Assembly (NCBI GenBank): GCA_032054765.1
Contig: DAMBSC010000017.1
Coordinates: forward strand, 1 to 64,000
Direction: 5' to 3'
From: DFXE01 sp032054765
GTDB lineage: Bacteria > Bacteroidota > Bacteroidia > Bacteroidales > Tannerellaceae
Length of the DNA: 64,000 nt
In this document: positions 59,714 to 64,000 of the stretch, piece after piece
Layout: each line of letters opens with the position of its first letter
How positions within the stretch are numbered: the first letter of the stretch is position 1
Translations under genes and position numbers: made by a program
The notes under the pieces: model-generated
Seen by the model: only the letters and a program-made list of their open reading frames with translations
Databases searched by the model: none
What the model was told of the DNA's origin: nothing

Positions 59714-60646
59714 TTATTTAGTCAAATGATATAATACCTGAATGCCAAGCCCGAATGTCATCATTCGCTCTTTTTTGTTGGTTAAAAGCTGTTGTGTCCA
59801 GTCGAGCAGTCCTCCGTCGGCAATTTCAATAGTATTGCCGACGATTTCTATTTGCTGTTTTATTCTGAAGCCACAGTAATAATTATTGTCGTGTTGCGGC
59901 TCAATAACTGAAACCTCAAGATTACTATTCTTTTCCCGGACATACGATATACATTCAGTTATAAGCGGGCTTTGACAGTCATATCCTTTGCACGGGATAA
60001 TTTCATAGTAAATTTTATCCACTCCGAAACTTTTACATATTTCATACGATGTAGTCAAATGCTTTAGTAGTTCCTCTTTTTCAAAATTGAAACTGCCTGT
60101 GTCTTTACCGCATGAAATCAAAGCAAGAACAATAAAATGAGGCGTGAAATTAGGATTATCAAAAACTTGTGTCCTTATTACCCGTGAAATGTTACTGTAA
60201 TTGTAGGTTTTGTTATCTAATTCTCCTTTTTTCTTTAATGCCGCATAATGTAATGCTATTGCGTTAGTTGGGTCAGCCTGTACTTCCGTATTTCTCAAAG
60301 CGGTAAGAACTTTCTTTTGATCTACCGTTGCTATAACACTACTTGTCCCAAGCTGTGCGACCGGGGAAAGTTCTATGGGTTTAAATCCTTTGCTTGCTAT
60401 TAATTTATAAGTCCGCAATTCATTTTCTTTGTAGTCCAAAACATCTTCTAACGGAGCGGGTTTAACAAGTTTGTTGCTCTCGTATTTCTGTAATAAAGAC
60501 GAGGGTGTTTCCTGCTGAACACGCCTGTTAAAAACATCCAGTAAAACCGTGTTTAACTCTGACCCACTTAATTCGTCGGCAAGTATTTTGTCTATATCCT
60601 GCAAATCCAATTTGCTGATAATATGAGCGCCTATGTCTTTTTTCAT
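59714..60646 (-). CDS. uncharacterised protein with weak class II aaRS-like features
   Basis: A 310-residue soluble protein. Some segments recall class II aminoacyl-tRNA-synthetase-like folds such as HisZ: LRTYKLIASKGFKPIELSPVAQLGTSSVIATV near residue 80, ALRNTEVQADPTNAIALHYAA, and a C-terminal IEIADGGLLDWTQ...FGLGIQVLYHL resembling motif 3. This is only a pattern impression. It overlaps the GNAT gene by 4 bp, so the two are co-translated. No function is assigned. Confidence 0.65.
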   Translation of the reverse strand: MKKDIGAHIISKLDLQDIDKILADELSGSELNTVLLDVFNRRVQQETPSSLLQKYESNKLVKPAPLEDVLDYKENELRTYKLIASKGFKPIELSPVAQLGTSSVIATVDQKKVLTALRNTEVQADPTNAIALHYAALKKKGELDNKTYNYSNISRVIRTQVFDNPNFTPHFIVLALISCGKDTGSFNFEKEELLKHLTTSYEICKSFGVDKIYYEIIPCKGYDCQSPLITECISYVREKNSNLEVSVIEPQHDNNYYCGFRIKQQIEIVGNTIEIADGGLLDWTQQLLTNKKERMMTFGLGIQVLYHLTK

Positions 60647-61140
60647 TGCTTCCTAATACTATATAAATGTTCGTCAAATATTTTGCCTTCTTTCATTATC
60701 GAGGACTTAATAATGGCCTCTTTTTCAAAGCCTACTTTTTCCAAAACTTTCATTGAGCCTATATTGTACTCGTAAATATTCGCATAAACCCGCAATAAAT
60801 TAAGTTCCTCAAAGGCAAATTTTAAGCATTGCCTTACTGCATCGGTCGCATATCCTCTGCCCCAATAAGGCTCTCCAATCCAATATCCTATTTCTGCATT
60901 AATACGATATACATCATTTTGCGGAATCAGGCTACAACAACCGACGAACGTATCATTATCATATATGCCGAAAACGTGTCCTAATACACCATTTGCGGCT
61001 AATTCAAGATAAGTAACAGCATCTTCAACCGTATAAGGATATGGAAAGGCATCCCGTAGGTTTACAGCAATTGCATGATTATTTGCTAATTTCTGTATTT
61101 CTTCGGGTGCAGCTTTGTTTATATTCCTTAACTGTGTCAT
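60643..61140 (-). CDS. GNAT family N-acetyltransferase (RimJ/RimL-like)
   Basis: A 165-residue acetyltransferase. The acetyl-CoA-binding segment is IGEPYWGRGYATDAVRQCLKFAF (about 88-110), followed by VYANIYEYNIGSMKVLEKVGFEKEAI. This is the RimJ/RimL group pattern, which acetylates protein N-termini or small amines. A TAACTTTG promoter element lies 23-30 bases upstream. It heads the operon containing the 310-residue gene. Confidence 0.85.
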   Translation of the reverse strand: MTQLRNINKAAPEEIQKLANNHAIAVNLRDAFPYPYTVEDAVTYLELAANGVLGHVFGIYDNDTFVGCCSLIPQNDVYRINAEIGYWIGEPYWGRGYATDAVRQCLKFAFEELNLLRVYANIYEYNIGSMKVLEKVGFEKEAIIKSSIMKEGKIFDEHLYSIRKQ

Positions 61141-61499
61141 TTTAATATATTTATGTTTTCTGCAAAGTTACCTCAATCTGATAAATGAATCGGTGTAAAA
61201 ATGAATCAATCTGCTAAAAGTACTTCTCATCTCACTCAAAGTTTTTAATGTTACAAAATTAGTTTACTTTGAGTTACAAGAGATTATAAGCGACAGCGCA
61301 AAGCAAAGACAAACAGCGACTTATAGCCTGCTTGCGCTTTTATGGCAAGGTAATGATGTGGTAATCAAACTTTGTCTTACCTTTGTCTATAGGTGGCTTT
61401 GACCGCCTAAAAAATAAGCTAAACAAAAGACTTTATCCGCACATTTCCAGTCGGTTGTCTTCGTTTGGCTGTTGTTCGCTTTTTTATCAGACTTTTATT
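61141..61499. other. intergenic region with short inverted repeats
   Basis: A 359-bp gap. It holds the -7 element TAACTTTG of the GNAT operon (61163-61170, minus strand), interleaved repeats AGCGCAAAGCA (61295-61305) and TGCTTGCGCT (61329-61338) with TATAAGCGAC (61285-61294) and GCGACTTATA (61316-61325), and a TAGGTGG..CCGCCTA hairpin near 61390-61410. No coding frame is convincing. Confidence 0.45.
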
Positions 61500-61697
61500 T
61501 TAAGAGTTTTTTTTACGATTTGACAATAAATAAACTATGGGTAAAATGCCAACTGTATTCAATATTAACAACACGACAAACCAACTTAATTGATTCCTAC
61601 GTGCTGCATGCCACATGGCAATTGCTTTCCATGTTAATTCCCATAATAGAATAATAACCCATACCCACAGAGGGATTGAATAAAGAATCTCCATCAT
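61500..61697 (-). CDS. DUF5652-like small membrane protein
   Basis: A 65-residue protein with two hydrophobic segments: ILYSIPLWVWVIILLWELTWK and SWFVVLLILNTVGILPIVYLL, joined by AIAMWHAARRNQL, with a basic end RKKNS. This is the pattern of the DUF5652 / PLDc_N-like family of small inner-membrane proteins. Function unknown. Confidence 0.75.
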   Translation of the reverse strand: MMEILYSIPLWVWVIILLWELTWKAIAMWHAARRNQLSWFVVLLILNTVGILPIVYLLSNRKKNS

Positions 61698-61806
61698 TTT
61701 GTTTTAATTTTATTCGTTAATTATTTTATCTACAGTGTTAATCAATTCCTTATTCCGTATAGGGATAATTTTGATTGATTTTTCATACTCTTAACATTCT
61801 TCTCTT

Positions 61807-62460
61807 TTATTTTGCTTCATCCAATAGTGGAAATAAATATTCCTTTAATGAACTGATGCTTTGGAAAACATTCCCTTCATTATATTTTTCCAATACAGTT
61901 AAATCGGCTGACTTTGCCCATGCCGCAGACAGACATTTGACACCAGTCTGCTGACAAAACAAAATATCGGAAACAGTATCACCTACATAAACCATCTCGT
62001 TGGGATTCAACTTGTATTCAGTAAGCAAATTATTCATAGCTTCTGATTTCCTGTTTTTTTCAGGAGAGCCCGTTTCTATCCTGTCGAAGTATTTTTCCAT
62101 TGCAAACCACTGTAATGTGATTCGGCAGCTACCTTTTCCCTTTCCGGTAATAAGGGCAACCGGAATAGATCTATCTTTCAATTCCTTAATCAATTTCACT
62201 ATTCCATCAAACGGACGGGGATATAAAACATGCATTTCCTGATAGATTGTATAAAAATCATCGAGTGCCTTTTTCCAGTTATCATTCGTAATAATTTGCC
62301 TTATCATGCCTTCTTCATCTAATCCGAAAGTTTTGAGGATGTCTTCGTCTGAAAGCCTGTAATCTATATATGGCTCTACTGACATCTTAAAAGCCTGCAT
62401 ACACATTGGAATAGTATCTCCAATGGTACCGTCAAGGTCGAAAGCAACTAATTTAATCAT
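61807..62460 (-). CDS. HAD family hydrolase (phosphoglycolate-phosphatase-like)
   Basis: A 217-residue HAD hydrolase: motif I AFDLDGTIGDTIP (about 6-18), motif II ALITGKGKGS, and motif IV VYVGDTVSDILFCQQTG. A four-helix cap lies at about 20-80. Similar to phosphoglycolate and related phosphatases; the substrate is not determined. It overlaps the acetyltransferase gene by 8 bp. Confidence 0.85.
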   Translation of the reverse strand: MIKLVAFDLDGTIGDTIPMCMQAFKMSVEPYIDYRLSDEDILKTFGLDEEGMIRQIITNDNWKKALDDFYTIYQEMHVLYPRPFDGIVKLIKELKDRSIPVALITGKGKGSCRITLQWFAMEKYFDRIETGSPEKNRKSEAMNNLLTEYKLNPNEMVYVGDTVSDILFCQQTGVKCLSAAWAKSADLTVLEKYNEGNVFQSISSLKEYLFPLLDEAK

Positions 62461-63085
62461 TCTCGTTTCTTTTATTGATTTTACGAATTACCCGGCATGG
62501 GTTTCCGACCGCCAGAGTATTTGCAGGAATATTTTTGGTTATCACACTGCCTGCTCCGATAACACTCCCTTCACCAATGGTAATTCCGGGTAGTATAATT
62601 ACTCCACCACCAATCCAACAACCATCTTCAATGGTTACAGGAAGGGCATAAGTATGGCGGATAAGGTCAATACCATTTTCTGTTTCGACAGGGGAAAGCC
62701 GCTCAATTAATTCAATGGGATGTGTAACAGTATAAATCTTTACATTGGGAGCTATCAGTACATTGTTACCAATAACGATTTTATTACAGTCAATGAATGT
62801 GCATCCTGTATTGACCGTGACATTGTTACCAATATGGATATTACAGCCATAATCGCAAATGAATGAATGGCCGACAGAAACTTTTGTCCCTATACTGCCA
62901 AACATTTCTTTCAGTATTTTATACTTCTCCTCTTTATAATCATAAGGCAGCGAGTTATACCTCATCAACAAATCAATGGTTTTGCCTTTTAATTTAAGGA
63001 AAACCGGATCGTGACAATCGTACCATTCTCCTGCCAGGCATTTTTCCATTTCTGTTTTCAGAAGCCTTTTATTCATATCTATCAT
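62453..63085 (-). CDS. maltose O-acetyltransferase-like sugar acetyltransferase
   Basis: A 210-residue left-handed beta-helix acetyltransferase. The N-terminal segment KTEMEKCLAGEWYDCHDPVFLKLK matches the maltose/galactoside acetyltransferase domain; hexapeptide repeats follow (IHIGNNVTVNTGCTFIDCNKIVIGNNVLIAPN, IGGGVIILPGITIGEGSVIGAGSVITKNIP). His in YTVTHPIE is the likely catalytic base. ATG 63076 is an alternative start. It follows copy B of the 62-bp shared promoter. Confidence 0.85.
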   Translation of the reverse strand: MIDMNKRLLKTEMEKCLAGEWYDCHDPVFLKLKGKTIDLLMRYNSLPYDYKEEKYKILKEMFGSIGTKVSVGHSFICDYGCNIHIGNNVTVNTGCTFIDCNKIVIGNNVLIAPNVKIYTVTHPIELIERLSPVETENGIDLIRHTYALPVTIEDGCWIGGGVIILPGITIGEGSVIGAGSVITKNIPANTLAVGNPCRVIRKINKRNEND

Positions 63086-63101
63086 TGTTTTTAGATCATG
63101 C

Positions 63102-63163
63102 CAAATTTACAACTTCAAGCCAACATAAAACTGTCCATTCTTGCTTTTGCTTATCAAAGTTAG
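63102..63163 (-). promoter_or_regulatory. shared 62-bp promoter/operator, copy B
   Basis: The -7 element TAAATTTG is at 63102-63109 and a 25-bp block identical to copy A is at 63125-63149, with the same 23-bp spacing. It controls the acetyltransferase-HAD pair. Confidence 0.75.
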
Positions 63164-63212
63164 CCTTTCTGAAAGTATTTCTATTTGGATATTCTACATA
63201 CAGGTATGTCTA

Positions 63213-63512
63213 TCAGTGTCGGCGCGGACGTGAAGGGTACTGGTTTTTCGTGCCTTCATTCCATTTTACCAGTTTGTCGTTAAGAAAATGAAAGGTATAA
63301 CCCGAGGTGGTAGTATCGGTATATTTTATTGTTTCTAAATTTCCTTCCGGAGTTTTCACAGCCCCGGAACTATTATAGGTTTTCCCCATAATTTTTACTA
63401 TTTCCTTTTTGGTCATTCCCAGTTCTACCTTTTTTACACTTTTATTGAGTGCCGTTGTAGCACATGAATACAACACAAATACATACAGAAGTATAATCAG
63501 TATTTTTTTCAT
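63213..63512 (-). CDS. SmpA/BamE-like lipoprotein
   Basis: A 99-residue lipoprotein: signal and lipobox MKKILIILLYVFVLYSCAT (Cys17), then the SmpA/BamE-like pattern VKKVELGMTKKEIVKIMGKTY...YHFLNDKLVKWNEG. Small BamE-like domains often bind partner proteins in the outer-membrane periplasm. It is likely tethered to a membrane; partner unknown. It follows the partial hydrolase gene by 7 bp. Confidence 0.75.
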   Translation of the reverse strand: MKKILIILLYVFVLYSCATTALNKSVKKVELGMTKKEIVKIMGKTYNSSGAVKTPEGNLETIKYTDTTTSGYTFHFLNDKLVKWNEGTKNQYPSRPRRH

Positions 63513-63519
63513 ATCGTTT

Positions 63520-64000
63520 TTATTCTATTGATAAGATTTGGGTATCAATATCCCTAACTATTTTTACAAATTTTTCCGTGTCCTCCATATTGGGTGAATG
63601 CGCAGCGTTATCGAATGGAAAGAAGTCTTTGTCCGGTGCTTCAATTTCCTCCAGGTATTTCTTTGCCAACGGATAAGATACCAGGTAGTCATACTTGCCA
63701 TGTATAAAGTATACAGGTATTTTGAACGACCTTGACGATTCGAACAGATTATCCGCCGTTGCTATAGGAAACAAATAGCGGAACGAAAATGTAGAACCCC
63801 GCACATGGTTCATTTTATCTGTAATTGTATACCCTTCGAATAGCAGGACGTCTTTTACGAAGGCGATCATTGAAGAATTCTCGTGCATTGTCCCTACGCC
63901 ATATTTATCCGCATACCTTGTACTTACATACATCGTATAATCATAGTTGGGGAAATCCGGGGCATACTTATCGTATTTTTCCAGATCATGTATGGCCTTA
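63520..64000 (-). CDS. alpha/beta hydrolase, 5' end outside the window
   Basis: Partial gene; the frame is open to the right edge, so the start lies beyond 64000. At least 160 residues are visible. They show the C-terminal part of an alpha/beta hydrolase: PVYFIHGKYDYLVSYPLA for the acidic residue and FFPFDNAAHSPNMED for the histidine, with a helical cap before. The nucleophile would lie outside. The ATG at 63933 is not the true start because coding character continues upstream (DKYAPDFPNYDYT). Confidence 0.75.
   Translation of the reverse strand, partial: KAIHDLEKYDKYAPDFPNYDYTMYVSTRYADKYGVGTMHENSSMIAFVKDVLLFEGYTITDKMNHVRGSTFSFRYLFPIATADNLFESSRSFKIPVYFIHGKYDYLVSYPLAKKYLEEIEAPDKDFFPFDNAAHSPNMEDTEKFVKIVRDIDTQILSIE

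Noticed and set aside
61141..61499. Attachment site or integron attC
   Set aside because: Short inverted repeats are present, but there is no attC core consensus, integrase, or target duplication to support it.

Overview
The window looks like Bacteroidota DNA (order Bacteroidales). Promoters carry the TAnnTTTG -7 element typical of that phylum, and the transfer genes are the TraA-TraQ / MobA-MobB-MobC set of Bacteroides-type conjugative transposons. No tRNA, rRNA, CRISPR array, transposase or integrase was found, so the ends and insertion site of the element are not visible and the exact species cannot be named.

Layout. (1) 0.15-2.4 kb, + strand: a small membrane protein, a small GGKFN-type protein, and PcfK/PcfJ-like plasmid-type proteins. 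(2) 2.5-11.0 kb: a cargo block of metabolic and regulatory genes (VOC proteins, Crp/Fnr regulator, spondin-like lipoprotein, DUF421 protein, an AraC / carboxymuconolactone decarboxylase / hydrolase cluster, an APH-type kinase, SRPBCC proteins). (3) 11.1-22.8 kb, - strand: a transfer operon encoding a type IV secretion machine (traA, DUF3408, traD, E, F, G, I, J, K, L, M, N, O, Q in order of transcription). (4) 22.8-23.7 kb: a non-coding region dense in inverted repeats, the probable oriT, followed on the + strand by mobA, mobB (relaxase) and mobC (coupling ATPase). (5) 27.7-40.2 kb: an AT-rich accessory block. It has a three-gene operon with a PD-(D/E)XK nuclease, a secreted protein, an HU-like protein, an AlbA/Schlafen-type ATP-binding protein, and a four-gene operon NurA-like / HerA-like / GHKL ATPase / radical SAM. 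The two operons are the best candidates for undescribed anti-phage or anti-plasmid systems. (6) 40.5-50.5 kb, + strand: DNA-processing backbone (DUF3945 protein, topoisomerase III, DUF1896 protein, a 1930-residue methylase-helicase). (7) 50.6-51.7 kb: a helix-turn-helix protein and an RteC-like protein, probably regulatory. (8) 51.8-64 kb, - strand: closely packed small accessory genes (methyltransferases, GyrI-like and VOC proteins, AraC and Crp/Fnr regulators, rhodanese, HAD and alpha/beta hydrolases, GNAT and hexapeptide acetyltransferases).

How it works together. MobA/MobB would nick oriT, MobC would couple the relaxosome to the Tra channel powered by TraG, and topoisomerase III plus the methylase-helicase would process or protect transferred DNA. 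The accessory operons sit between the mobilisation genes and the topB block, a usual place for cargo.

Non-coding structure is unusually rich. An 81-bp leader element lies at matched distance before traN and topB and shows a compensatory base change in its hairpin. It shares a 20-bp head with the traE and DUF1896 leaders. A 16-bp motif repeats every 22 bp at two places. Two Crp/Fnr genes are each followed by an FNR-box-like palindrome before the next gene. A 62-bp promoter/operator sequence is shared by two distant operons.
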